64,000 bases of DNA from Coprinellus micaceus (taxonomy: Eukaryota > Basidiomycota > Agaricomycetes > Agaricales > Psathyrellaceae), in assembly GCA_951394405.1 (NCBI GenBank), contig OX596338.1:4402001-4466000 (forward strand). Direction: 5' to 3'. Of the stretch, positions 1 to 13,200 are shown one piece after another; the first letter of the stretch is position 1, and each line of letters opens with the position of its first letter. The position numbers and the translations under genes are program-made. The notes under the pieces are model-generated. The model did no database searches, was not told the origin of the DNA, and worked only from the letters and a program-made list of their open reading frames with translations.

Positions 1-1471
1 ACGGCTGAAACTTGACACTTGACGTTGACTTCCCTTCAGCCGCCTAGGACGTCATCGACACTCCCGCTGCACTCGCGGTAGAAGTTTGTAGTGTTCGACT
101 TCGACCGTGTTTGTCGGAAAAACCCGACCCCCAGGTCCAACGGCAGTGCCGTTGGACGCTGTTGACATGCCGGTGGACCACGGCCAATGCCGTTTCACCC
201 CGGTTGGACCTCCCGTTGATCCCTAGCCCGACTGGGTGTTGGACAGGTGTTGGACACAGCAACAGTTATAGGAACATTATAAATGCGAGATGTAATATTT
301 GGAGTGGCTCCGGATTATTTATCCACGAAACGAAACGACCACCTGACCCCTGCCGAATGGGAGACATCGTTCCGTCACGCCCCCTTCCTGGTCGGGATAT
401 GGTAGAATGTATTCTCCGCCCTCCCGTCCCGTGCTCGAAGCATACACGGCGGGCTCGACTTACCCTCGCACTCGATCAAATCCGACTTATCAAAAAAAGA
501 CGAAGAAGAAGAGAGAAAAAAAACCCCGCGTTCCGAGGCGAGGTACCCATCTCGCGCCGGGGTGCGTGACTCGGTAACATTCATCTATTGTGTCCTTCTC
601 CCGCTCTCCCTGCTTCTAATGTTGTTCCTTTTGTTCTTCCCGTTTCGTTACTTCATATGATCGGTGTTGCGTCGGCTTGCTGCTTCCGGAGCCTAGTGGG
701 TAGATCTGACAAGGATCCGATGGACAGCACGCCAAGTCAAATGTCCATGGTTTTGAGCTGGGAGCTGGGTATACCTCGTACTAATTCGTCGTCAGAATTT
801 TGGCTGATCTGTGATATACTCTCACTGGGGCTGCGATTTCTGATATTCTTTATTTCTGACGTAGTGCAGTTCGGCCTGACAATCACGCTGGGCGCTTAAA
901 GCTGTGGTCATTTGTCACACAGGAAGCGGGAGCCCCATATGGAAAGATGTATTAGGCGCCGAAGATAATCACGCGGCCCATTATTTGAGCGGATCGGGAG
1001 GCTTTGATTCGAAGCTCAGATCCTGTTAGAAGTCCTGACTCCTAACTCAATCCTTACTCAGGAAGCCATACTACAATGATATGCGGTCAGTCTATCTGCG
1101 CCTCGAACGCTGTTCACACCTCATCCGAGAGTCGTAGAAGTTCACAACTTTTATTCCGCATCGCGCCCATGTTGCACTCATGGAGCGAAGATCAAGATCA
1201 TACGTATGATTGTCAGAAGATAGGCCCCTAGGATGAGCCTCTTGTCTCGAGAGATCAGTATCAGAGGTCGAGGTCGAGGAGACAGGGACATCAGATCCTG
1301 GGTTGGTTCTGGGAGCCTGATTGGAAGGTCGAACTCGGCGCCAGGGTGGGGACCCCCAAAGGAAGCACTGTACATATTAGGCTTAATGTGCCCTCACGAA
1401 TTCGTATAAGTGAGTGCAAGTGGGGTCCGAACTTGGAGAAGCCCCACTTCCATTTCCTCCTCATAGTCTCA
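1..1471. other. left-edge interval, no supported gene
   Basis: I see no gene here that I can support. Several short open stretches exist on both strands (for example 588-899 plus), but none shows a recognisable domain or a splice pattern like the neighbouring gene. The last 100 bp are CT-rich, which fits the leader of the membrane-protein gene that starts at 1472. Confidence 0.4.
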
Positions 1472-3646
1472 ATGCAGGCCTCGACCTTCAAACCCCCATG
1501 CCAAAAGTGTTCGTCCCGATGGCGGATTCCCAAGTTCTGCCTATCGCCAAGTCTACATCTTTTCTTCCTCAGATTGGTTATCGCCTTCTTGATTTTACTT
1601 CTCGTCGCTTGGTTTATGAAGATCAAATACCGAGCAGGATCAAATGGCAGTCTAATCCTCCCCGTAATCCTCGTTGCATTCATCCTAGTTCATCACATTG
1701 GAACGCACGTCCTTCAGCCTTCGTTTAATACACGCCTCTTCCCCGTCGCTAACCCATCCTGTAGTGCCTTCGGCCCTCGCCTGTTCCCAATCTTTGTATG
1801 TATCGACATTCCTTTGGCATGCTTAGAGACAATTGGTGAGTTATCCAAACCCTCCATGCTGTGTTATCCATGCTGAACTACCGGGACGTGGAGCGTCTGG
1901 TGCGACGGCTATCGTAGTGACCCTAAACGTAGCAACTATCTCCCCAACTTGGGATGTTCCGTCGTATATGAAGAACATCGCCCTAGCTACTGCCCTTGTC
2001 GCTCTCTTCATCAGCCTGCTAGTGCTCTCGGTACTCAAAATCTTTGCAGTGGTCAGCGACAAAAGACAAAGGCCTCTTCTACAGATATACGACATTGCTC
2101 GTATCCCTACAAATCCCTGGTGGAAGTACCCAGTCCGCTCCATCTTTGGAACGACGCCGTGGGAACAAAGCGTTCCGTGAGTCCGGTTCAACGTAGTCGT
2201 ATACTTGCCTGGGGCTGACTCTATTGTGTCTCTAGCGGGGAGGTTAGATGGATTACCATCCTGAGAGGCCTCCTGGTTCTCCTATCAATGTTCACTCTCA
2301 TCTGGTTCGGTACCTACCAGTCGGTCGTTCTCCCTCTCTCCGAGAGAGGATTAACCCAGTACCGCGAGTACCGAATTCCCGACACCCTCGGTGGGAAATA
2401 TGCGAGTGTGCTTGAGAGCGTGACCTGGAAGGTTGTAGTTGTGAGCTCCCTATTTTAATAATCGTCCCCACCTTTGCACAGACCGCTTACCAGTAAACCC
2501 TCAGGTGTGGCGACGACGATCTGGATTAGCACGCGACCAACCGGGGTCCCGCCTCGCCCCATACGTCACAGTCGAGCCTCGGTACTCTCCGCCCGAAGTT
2601 CAAACCTGTGCCGTCGAAGGCTTTACTGCGGAAGTCCCCCGAAACCTAGACCCAGTGCTTCGTAAACTCTCGACCGCTGCTGTTCAAGTTGCATCCTGCT
2701 CACAACCGAACAATTTCCCAAACTTCTATATCACCCTCAACTTCACTGGGCTTGTAGGTCTCGTGGCGCAAGGTCCAAGCCCTCTCCCCAGCCAGGCTAT
2801 GGACGTTGTAAACATTTTTGTCGGGATGCACCAGGACGTCCACACAGTGGTCACGTACACGGACCCAATATCCCTCTTTCCAGGAACACACATGCTGGGA
2901 CTTGTAAAACCAGTTTTGCGCCAGCGGATAAAGCCCTCATCACTCGACTTTCTAGGGTTTGAGGCAAGTAAACCCTCTATTTGTTTAAGATTTGGCCTGA
3001 CACCCACAACTTGGACTCCCAGTCCCAAGAGAGCTTCATGATAGCAAAGGTAGTCCAGCTGGTGGCGAACCCCTTCGCAGGCTCAGAAATAGACCCGAAT
3101 GTCTCTACAATTGGGCTTACCCTGCAAGAAATGTATAGCGGTTGGCAAAGTATTCAAGATTATCGCGGAAGCTCCTTCCTCGCTGGGCTATCGATAGCCG
3201 GTGGCCTGGGGTCTTTGCTAAGTACGCTCCTCGCGATGTTCCTCGGGACGTCTTTAGTGCGTATGTTCATCCGTGAGTTCACTCTAGTCCGAGTCACACT
3301 ACTATGTCGCCCCGCTGAGCGAGGCCATATAACCCGTTCATTAGGTGCAAAGCCGAACAGTCCCTTCGGATATGTTCACAATATCCGGTCAGTGAAGAGG
3401 GAAATGGTCAAGCAGTGTGACAGGGAGTATCCCGCACTCAAGAACGATATACAGCAGCTGGAAGAGCAGCCAGGCGTCATTGCGTACCTCTTCAATACAC
3501 TCATTGACATGGAGCCACTGGGGTATGGCACGCACAAGACCACCGAGGTGGAGCTTCCGCAGCTGAGCGAGCCCACATTGTATGAGGATATTCCCCTAAC
3601 GCACGAAGGGAGTGACCAGTCAAGTGGAGAGGGTCAGGGGCCTTGA
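1472..3646 (+). CDS. multi-pass membrane protein, copy A
   Basis: Unrecognised family, here with three copies. The model has seven exons: 1472-1704, 1765-1835, 1894-2176, 2236-2440, 2505-2963, 3023-3272 and 3345-3646, giving 600 residues with phase kept at every junction. Exon 2 is 71 nt, as in copies B and C. Four hydrophobic spans lie in the first ~230 residues (for example LRLVIAFLILLLVAW and NIALATALVALFISLLVL). A soluble domain of about 250 residues follows, then one span around GGLGSLLSTLLAMFLG and a polar tail carrying SPFG and PGVIAY motifs shared with copy B. The start is the ATG that aligns with the N-terminus of copy C. Two introns begin with GC, not GT (1705-1764 and 2964-3022); the matching introns of the paralogues use GT. 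Function unknown; a surface receptor, transporter-like protein or membrane effector are all possible. Confidence 0.72.
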
Positions 3647-3999
3647 GCATTAGCTAGCCTGTGCGCTCGGAGTGATAGTGGTCTGAACGATGGGCAAACT
3701 AGTACTCTCTATGGACTTTCATCAATTGAACTTAATCCTCATATTCTTCGGGCCTTCTTCCGAACGCCCACCTAATCTCTGCATCCTTTTCACCACTTCA
3801 TCAAACTTTGAATCCATTTCATCATGGTGCTACCGCGTACGTCGTCCGTGTTCGTTCAAGTTCATGGGGCTACAAGTCCACTCCGCGTTCGGACGTCGTC
3901 CCTTGTGGAGAGTTCGACGGAATAGGTGGAAGTGATAGGCATTAGGGAGAGGTCACTTAGATGAGCGTAAGCGGGCAGAGGATCGAGGAGTGATCGCCT

Positions 4000-5960
4000 A
4001 GATCAACGTAAGCGAGCGAAGAATGGGAGGTATCCTCGAAGTCAGAGGAAGATCCCGGATGGTGTCGAGGTAAGCGATTGCAGCACGGGGATAGCGTCCA
4101 GAGTGAGGAAGACCTTGGAAAGAGCGAGGGAATTGGTGATTGAGTGCGTCGTTCGTAGCACTGGAGAAGTAGGTCTAGGGTTCTCCCGAGTGGACGCCGC
4201 ACTTCAACGTGACAACATCCACGGACGGCGCGGTGATCTTCAGCGTCCGGGAAGTGAAGTCGACCTTGGACATATGTCATATGTCATCTGAGTCATATCT
4301 GATTCAGCCCGTATGATATCCAAGAGACAAATTCGTCCGAGGTCCGGGTGGAGCAGAGGGAATTGCGGTTCTGAGCGTAGGTAGGCCAAGCCCAAGGGTG
4401 ATGAAAGCGAGGCTAAGCCAGGCAGGGGTCGGTCGTACAGAGCACACGGCGGTCGAAGTTGAGAACTGAATCTAACGCGCGCGCAAGGGAGGTTTATGCT
4501 GTGGAGAAGTCAATGCATCGAAGGATTTGAGGCACGGTTCAGAGATGGGTGGACGGGATATGTAGAGGAAGGGATCTGTTCGAAAGCGGGGGCGGAGAGG
4601 GAGGATGGGCGTCTGGGGCTGTGCATTCGGGAGTCCAAGGAGATGCGATTGATGGCGGGGGGGACGAGGGGGGACGAAGTGAGGGGGGGACAACGCGCAG
4701 CGAGGTTGTGAGTCGACGAGGATGTGATCTACATATGGGAGGGGCATGAATCAGAGAAGGGGATGAATCAGAGCGTAACCTGGATGAAGAGAGAGAGGTG
4801 GCACACACTGTCGGTGGTGATCACCCGTCTTCGTGCGCAATCGCAGTACCACACTCACTCCGAGTGGCCGCATCCGAGAGATCATGGTCGGGGGTCGAGG
4901 TGCTGAGCGTAACGGATAGGAGTGTGAGAGGAGACCCGTTCGCCCGTCCACTTAGTCCCTCACGCAATTGAGAGACGAAGAACCATGAAGCCAACGCGGT
5001 GAGAAGCAAGAGAGAAAGACGGGCTTCGTCCCCCGTTCCGCGCGGAGCGCCATCAGCGCTTGCATCTTGTTCTCACGCCGTCCCGCTGTTCACCAAAAGC
5101 GGAAGGAAACCCTAACCACGGCGTTCAGGCACAGATGCCGCAGCCGGCATCATCGTCATTCAAGTTGTTGCTTTCGTCCATCCACCTTCAACGCCGGCTT
5201 CATGGTTCTTCATCGCGGCCAAGAAGAGCGCCCAGCTCGAAAGCGCTGGAGAGAGGACTAACCAAGTCGACGTTCTTACTCAAGGCCACGACCCGGCCGA
5301 CCACCGAGACGCACGATACCCGGACCAATGTCGACCGGCGCTCTATCTCGTTCTCCTCGACCCAACCCTCAACCACAAAGGACGCAGTTCGGTCCTGTCG
5401 CTCTCGAGTGTTGTTCCGCACCGCATCAATAGCCCTCCAGATGTGAAGAGAAGGAACGGCAGGCGAAGTATAGGCTCCGGTAGCGCTCGACTCCCCCGCG
5501 TATCGGCCATACCCACTCCGAGCGGACCTGGGAGCCGTTTGAGGCCACTGAGCGTCTTTGGGACTCCGTGCGTATCTTCCTTATCACCCTTCCGTTTGTT
5601 CTGACCTCTACTCCCAGTCCCTACCCTTGACGCCTCCTCCCCGCCCATCCCTCTCCATCCTACCTCCTCATCCTCCCCCTCTCCCCGTTCATCTTCAAAT
5701 ACGCCCAACGCCACTCGAACCACAAAGCCACTACACAGCTTGATATCCCCCACCCTGCTAGAGGTCGAAGCATCGGCCTTGTTCCAGCCCCGCTCACACC
5801 ACCCTCGTACCAAACCTCGGCTTCCGTCGACCGGTTCTCTCTCCCCGCCTCGACTCGACCACACCCGATGGGCAGCCCTCGTCCTACCTCAACGCCTAGC
5901 CCACCCCAATTAACAACGGCCAAGGATTCAGAGGCGGGTGAAGCTGCGTATGAATACCTA
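4000..5960. repeat. segmental duplication, arm 1
   Basis: This interval is similar to 42330-43800 on the same strand. Shared landmarks include the blocks around CTGAGTCGACGAG, GGATGAAGAGAGAGAGGTGG, CATCCGAGAGATCATGGTCG and CCGTTCCGCGCGGAGCG, in the same order. Small indels and many substitutions separate the arms, so the duplication is not recent. No intact gene is evident inside. Confidence 0.7.
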
Positions 5961-6859
5961 GAACTCGGTGTTCTGCCCGTCTACACCTCCTTCGCAGGGG
6001 TCGTCCAGCATATCAATCGGGACCCTGGTACCACGGAAAGCAGATAGGGAAGCCGCAGGGGCGGACGTGTATCCGTTTGAGAGTTCGTAAGTCTCCATCT
6101 ACAGTCCTTGGCCTCGTTCTCGTGGTTAACAGTGAGCCCACTAGAGGTCTCGAAAGCAACGCCCTCGTCGATCTACTGTACCACCCCCCCTCTCATTCCA
6201 AGTCGTCATCGTAATGCTCTTCTCCGTTCTGCACGCCTTCCCCGGCTTCCAGCCCCGAGACGCCAAGCTTCAAGTGGCAGCACGCGAACGTGGAGATCTA
6301 ACTGACGCCAACGAACTGGAACGACGCCCTATATGTGAGGACGTTCAGCCGGTGTGTTTTTATCCCGTTCCTTCTCCACAGTTCATATAGGATTCATCCC
6401 CTCCCCCACGTCTCATTCGGCGTTCCTACCCTTCTCCGCTCCTTACATATATAGCCCTGACACTATCATCTCGGTTTAGGTCTCACCGAAGGACCTCCCG
6501 TCATCCCCAGACTCGATTCAAGACCGGACGTTTCCGTACTCGCACCTTCCTCTCCAATACCCCCTCGGCAAATCGAAGCGAGGGGGTTGGTTGGTTGGTC
6601 GGTTGGTTAACGACCAAACTCGACGCTCTTCTTCTTGGACCCCCGCCACGCCGCCATCAAAAGGCTCCCGCCCTCGCGCCATTCCGCCAAAACGGACCTA
6701 TCACCGACTTTTTAGTTCCTGACGCTCGGCACCGTCTGCTTCCTCACCTTCGTCGATGGGTTCTCCTCAGGCCCGCCAGAGTCCAGGCGGCTCGCTCGGG
6801 GACCGCCCCTACATACCCAGAACGCATTCCCCCCAATTCTACTTACCTGTATCCAGCGT

Positions 6860-9460
6860 ACGATGAGCGATTATGATGTCGACGAGCTCCTTATTCTTCA
6901 TCGTCTCCTGCCCAAAAATGATGAAAAGAAGAAAAGCAAGTTTACTGCAGGGACTGGCCGACTCGTTCTCGGGTACTCGATACCTTCGACTTCGACTTGG
7001 GCTACTCCTGACAGGAGAGCGGGGGTGACCACTTCAAGCAGTGAGTGTAGTGCCTCTTCAAGGCGGATAGAACCTTATTCATACCCGTGTCTCGCAGTGT
7101 CGCCTATGTATCGGCTGGGACGACTACGAGAGGCTTGGGGAGACGATAGCGGGGACGTCCGTGCCCTTCGAGAGGTTGTGAGTCGACCTCTTGATTCGCC
7201 CTCCCACATTGGTCCTCGCATCCTCCCCCCAACTCCTACCGTCATCGTCCTCGGACGCATTTCCTATCCCTATGTACTTCCTACGCCGTTGATAAATACC
7301 TCTTTCGCTCTGTTCAGCTCGGGTGGGACGCGAGCACCCTTCCCTTTCCGTCTGAGCACGTACTGACCACGGCTCTCTTAACAGCCTAGAACATAACCCC
7401 CCGGTTTGCGGGCTCGAGGCGTCTCGTTCCTCTTCTTCCTCTCCCTCCATGGATCCCTCGGCTTCGAAACAGAAGCCGCCATACGCAAACCCGCCGCAAG
7501 AGGCCCAAGCGATATGCGGTGGTGCACGCGAATGGGAACGACGCCCTATCCATACGAATAGTAGGGACGTTGAGGCGTGTCCGGACGGTACGTTCTTCAT
7601 CTCTCCCCCCGTTCTTCCGCCGATACCGACCTCGACTGCGCGTGTAGACTTCATCGAAGGACGGTTCGTCGTACACCTCCCCGACGCAGTCGCTGCCCTC
7701 TCCAAGGCACTATCATAAAATCCATATACTTCCCAAACGCCTCACGAAGAGTATGGAGAGATCCCTCCTGCTTGGCGTCGCTTTTGTCAAGGTCTGCTTC
7801 GCTGGGTACCACCTCGTTGATCATGACGCCAGCGTCTCCAACAACCACACCGCCCTTCGCCGCCTTCGCGCATATTGCGGGTCTGGGTCTCACCTCGATA
7901 CCTGCCCTGAAGGTTTTTGCCTACTCCTTCCTTCAACCCCTCGAAACCGAGCCCAGTACTTGCCCCTAACACGGGTATGTGCACTTACGAGTGGTACGCC
8001 AGGCGCCCCGAACGTCGTGACCGCACCAGGGAGGGAAGGGAAGAGGTTGACGCGGTTAGGTGAGGGTGGGGGTGGGTATACGGTCGATTTGGCGGGGTTC
8101 GTGTGGGGTTCGGGTGTCCAGGCTGTGAAATCGGGTTCGACCTCGGCGGGGAGGGATGGAGAGGCGGGAGGGAGTAGGGTAGGGAGATGGGGTCGTTGGT
8201 GGAGCCGAGTCTGGGTGTCCTCAGGCTGAAGGAGTCGAAGCTGAGGGTGGTTAATGGTGTTCAGGGGCCGTATGATGTGTGGAGGTACGTCGCTTTCGCG
8301 TCCGGTTTTGACTCGATCGCTTCATCCTACTTTGTTCCTTCAACGCTGTTTCTTCGTTTTGGGTCATTCGTCCCGCTCCCACTTTGGCCCTTCGTCTTCG
8401 TTCGTCTTCGCCCTTCGTTTCCCTCCTCTTAGTCTTCGTTCGTTTGGAGCCTTCATTGTTCTTTCTTTTGGCCCGAATTCATTTGTGTTTAGGCTGTTGG
8501 TCTCTGGTCTTTGTGTTCTGGTCAGTGGTTTTCGCTCCCTTCATTCGTTTCTGATATGGCCGTTCGACCATTCCTTTCGGCTTGTTGTCTCCCCCTCGTT
8601 TCTACTTCATATCTTTTCTGGTCTTCGGGTTCACTTCCCGCCTTTCCAGACTTGCGCCGTTAAGGAGTAAGCTGCCCTTCCTCGCGACCTCTTCGGCGTT
8701 TCTTATTGGTCGTTGTTATACCCTCAGTCATTCATTCGTCGCCCTTCTCGAACCCCACTTTCAGCATTCACTTGGCTGAGTTGCCTTTATCTCTTCGTTC
8801 CTCTTCTGTTAGTCGCGTTGGGCTTCGAGATTAGGGGCTTCATCTTTTGCTTGATATCGATTCTTTGGTATATGTTTCGGGCTTCGTTTTCACGTCTTTG
8901 TGGTCGCGTTTATCTCTATCGTTCCGCTCGTTCTTGGCTGCGTTCATTTCTCCCTTGTTTATTCTTTATAATCCTCCGTCATTCCTTTCGTCCCTTCTTC
9001 TTTCTCTCCGTTTCTCATTCTCTTTCTCTGGCTCAAGCTCGAACGGTTTGCTAACATACCTCCCCCCGCATAGGGTAATCAACGAAGACGGGGTCGACCT
9101 CTTCGACGCAGGGTGGGCTCAACGCTGCGCAGACGCCGGCGTGGTGCTGGGCGTCGTCTTCCCGCTCCACCACCCCCTTCCTCTTCATTGACCCCTTTCG
9201 GCGCCTACGATATTGTACCATGGTGCCTTGTGGAGCGGTCCTTCGAGGGTATTTAGACGTTCCCAGCCCCGAGCTGCAGCAATGGAAGCGCCTCCCGCAC
9301 ACACTTCACCGAGGAAACTACCCGCTTCGCGGAGATGTACGACGAAACGTCCACTGCATTGCACGAAGCGAGGAAGGAGTGGAAGGAGGTGGATATGGTG
9401 GGGAGAAGGGAAGCCTGGCGAGGGAGAAAGAGAGGGAGGACGCGCACTAAGTGGGCGTGG
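6860..9460 (+). pseudogene. decayed gene of unknown family, relic copy 1
   Basis: Pieces of a coding sequence are visible but no full model works. A segment at about 8180-8285 encodes VVNGVQGPYDVWR and ends at a GTACGT donor. After a long pyrimidine-rich interval, a segment at 9073-9190 behind a CATAG acceptor encodes DLFDAGWAQRCADAGVV and FPLHHP. Near 9300-9400 a third frame encodes FAEMYDETSTALHEARKEW. Equivalent pieces with different lesions occur near 40530 and 41610 and near 44890. I do not recognise the protein. It could be a living gene with a very long intron, but stops between the segments make a relic more likely. Confidence 0.35.
8290..9060. other. pyrimidine-rich interval between relic exons
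   Basis: About 770 bp with a strong C+T bias on the plus strand and repeated CTTCGTT-like words. It lies between a GTACGT donor and a CATAG acceptor of the relic gene, so it may be an inflated intron. Open frames here are low-complexity Ser/Phe/Leu-rich artefacts. Confidence 0.45.
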
Positions 9461-9539
9461 ATCCTTAGGAGAAATGTACGATGTCTTCATTGACCTTCGC
9501 GAAGCGACGCAGAGGCAGAGTATAGGGATGCGGACGTTA

Positions 9540-10210
9540 TGAAGGGGAATCAGAGGGAAGACTGGCGATGAGGAAGGCGAGGGAGGAGGCGGAGAGGAGG
9601 CCCGAGGTTATCGCTGGTTCGTAATCGGGGGTGGAGAATAGGTGTCCTGGAAGAAGGGAGGAGAGGAGGGAGGAGAGCAACGTATAACTGAGCATTTGTG
9701 GACTCTCCCAAGTACCAGTGAATGTATTTCCATTTGCACCCATCCTCTCGGCATGTTGTCGACACTTTCCGCGACCAGGGCGTACAAAGCCACGAAATCG
9801 GTATTCAGTACTGAATTTTCCTCTCGCGTAAAATTCACGGACCATCGTTCTCAACGATCGAGGATCGAAAATGAATAGACGACACTCGAGCGATCCGTGC
9901 GACCGGGAAGAAGCGAGGTGTATCGATGGTTGGGGATATATGCTAGTGGGACAAGATATTGGTATATACATAGTATTAGGCGAACGCGTATTCTGAAGAA
10001 CGAAAAGGAGAAGCATAGCGAGTATTCGTAGAATTACAGAGTCGGTCTGTCAGGCGGTGAGATACAGTATAAGTACGAAGGGAAACAGATCTCAGAGCAC
10101 TCAAGTGGACGACCATAAGAAATAGAATGCCAAATAGGCCGAGATATACGACCAAGGCTGAAGGGTAACAGAGATCGAGGGAAATAATGGGGAAACCGGT
10201 AGTGCGAGTA
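9540..10210. other. intergenic interval
   Basis: No supported gene. It is GA-rich at its left end, and the minus-strand frame at 9537-10016 has no recognisable features. It is the 3' flank of the minus-strand TPR-CHAT gene that ends at 10211. Confidence 0.4.
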
Positions 10211-13200
10211 TCAATAGCCGAAGTGGACATACGGAATCCAGGAGAGAAGCGATGTGTCTGCATTTCCGAGGCTCTCTCGGAGGTTCTGAATGGCGTGGTG
10301 AAGGGCGTGTGCGGATAGCGACCCATCGAATTGAGCCGGGCCATCCCCACTGCCGTGCTGCCACAGGTAGTCGTAGAAGTCGTCTGCGACCTTGGGCGCG
10401 TAATTATCTTTGATTCCCCACATGGTAGCGACGACGCGACGATACCCAGCCGCGAGCATTCCCGCAGCGAGGTGGACAGCCTCGTCCGAGAGGGTATCGT
10501 CACCTGTTCCTGTCTGGCACGCTGACAAGAATGCGAGATCGGCATTCTTGAGGTCCCGCTGCATGATGGCCTGGAGATCGAGTTTGCCTTTGTGAAAGAC
10601 GAAGCAGCTCTTGAGGGGCTCATAGCCGTTTTGGACAGCGTGACAGGCCAGGTGTACACTGCTGAACTCTTCCATGAGTTCGAGACACTCGGCCGCAGAG
10701 ACTTCACCCCCCTCGAATTTGGACGTCCTGAGGCCGTGTCCTTTAGCCTTCTTGCAGATGGATTCGACTTCCTTCGTCGTACCGGGAATCGGGACCTCGC
10801 CATTTGGCTTGGGCTGACTGGTCAAGAAGATACCGGAGACTGCAGGGTCGATTTTGTGGTTCGTTGAGACCATTTTGGTAATGGCAGTGACGGTAGGGGT
10901 GTATGATGACACCACGTGGTCCATGGCACTCTCGACTGCAACTCCTCGATAGTTTCCGGCTGCGTGGATGGGGAGAAATGACAATGGCCCTGTTGGGCAC
11001 CACCATATGCGGGGGAGCGGGTCTGCGGAGGAGCGATCCGCTGGCTGTGAAATCGACATTGAGACCAATCGCAGGGTGTAATATTTAGCACACTAACCAG
11101 TAATCCAAGACCATTCAATATTGGCTTCACTATCTCCACCCACAGACATCGAAGAACCATGTGGACGTGTCCCTCATCCTCCATCCCCCTTCTCCGATAT
11201 CGCCCTACTGCCCTTTCTGAACCTTCTATGTCTCTATCCCTCATCGTATCTCCTCCTCGAGCACGAAGCTGATAGCATCGTAACTGATTTCCGAGTATAT
11301 TTCGATAGTGTTGGGCCTTCTTCAGAGAGAACAGGGGTAGAGGAATGTGGAGAGGTTCGTCTGAGCCCGCTTGAAGTGCGATCGCGTCGCACCGGGTAAC
11401 ATTGACATTTATTACCACCACATGTCCCGATGTTGGTAGATGTTGGAGAAGGGCAGGGATGGGCAAGGGCTGGAGGAAGTCCTCGAACCCAGGGATAGAC
11501 CTGACCTCCACAAGAAGGGCTTCCCATTCTCCTGCCAGACGCATATGGTCTCGCGCTTCATGCTCCATAGAAATCTTCTGCGAGACGGGCATCCCAAGAT
11601 CCCGGGCGCGTGAAGACGACCCGGCATTTTCCAGTTGCCTTGCCACGGTCACCACCCTATCAGCGAGGGGTGCATCCCTGATGTGCAGTTTGTCTACTGG
11701 TGTTCGAAGCTGGGCCTGTTGCCCCCAAACCAGACAACGTCCCTGCTCGAGCCACTCCAAGGCCTTGTCCGTCCGGTTCAGCCTGAACGCAACGGAGGCT
11801 GCCATATGAGGTACGGTTCCATTCATTCGAATCATGGTATGCCGGCGCTGGACAGTCTGCTCGATACCCGCGATTAACGCAAGCTGACGGATTATAATCT
11901 CTACCACGGTGACCAGTTCCTCTGCGGGACCGTGATGGAGCTCCAAAAGTCTGACCCAAGTGATAGCGGCGTTAACTCTGATTATTGGGTGACCAAAGGT
12001 GCGGGTCGCCGCTAGTTTGTTGAAAAAGATGCTACTATGCATGTGCTCTGGTCGGCGACTCGAAATGAAAGCCTGGTACCAATAGTCTCCGAGCATCTTG
12101 AGCTTGGGCGGTAGGTCTGCGTGCCCATCAGGGGTGAGACGCACCGCCTTGGTCTGCATGTGGATTGCCTGGATGATGTCTTGAGGATCACCCGTTTGTC
12201 CAAATCGACTCGACATCGCAGATGCAAGGTTGCTGAGTATGCCCTCGGTTTCTAGGGCACCTTGCGGTATCAGCTGCATGGCTTGGTTGTACAGTGAGAT
12301 CCCTTCGGTAACTTGAGCGAGATCTCCTGTTTTCTCAAAGAGGCACACAAAGGAGGACCCAAGAATGCGAAGCCTGTTAGGTAGGCTCGCATCACCCTCA
12401 GGTGTCAGCTTGATGGCATGGGATTGAACCGATATTGCTTCTGAAAGATCATGGGGCTCATCTGTACACTGAAAGCGATGGAGGAAAGATCCTGCCAGTG
12501 CACTCATCATGAAGGGTAAATTTGTGTGGCCTTCTGGAGTCATGCCAATCGCTTTTGAGTGTAGCCTGATTGCCTCTTCTATATCTTGAAGATCCCTCGT
12601 GTGCATGAAGCGGCGGTGCAATGAGATTGCAAGGTGACCGAGAATTTCGGCCTGAAGTGGATGCCGATCTGGAATCAGCTGAATGGCCTGGTAGCGTAGT
12701 GAGATAGCTTCCGATATGTCTTGAAGATCCCCAGAAATCTCAAAGCGCGCACAGAGCGTGGCTCCAAGTTGGCTGAGATAGGACGGTAGCTTTGGATGCT
12801 CCTTTGGAGTCAGGGACACGGCCCGGGATAGCAGTGAAATCGCATCGATTGTATCCTGGAGATCGCCTCTGAGTCTAAAGCGCTGCAAGAGGGAGCACCC
12901 CAGGCCGTTGAGGGAAGAGGGTAGGTCTGGACTCCCCTCTGGAGTCAGGTTGACGGCCTGGGAATACAGTCCAATCGCCTCCACTATATCTTCGAGATTG
13001 CCGGTGCGTATAGAGCGAGCACCAAATACATTTCCGAGGTTTCCGAGCATCGCCGGGAAGTGGACGTGCCCCTCTGGCACCAGGCGCAACACTTGGGAGT
13101 GCAGTGTTATTGCCTGTGTGATGTCACGAAGCTCACCAGTGTAGTGAAAGCGCCGCTGGAATGAATCCGCAAGCTCACGGAGTATGAAAGGTCGGTTCGC

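Noticed and set aside
588..899. 103-codon plus-strand frame with a hydrophobic end
   Set aside because: No paralogue or splice pattern found; hydrophobic run alone is not enough to call a gene.
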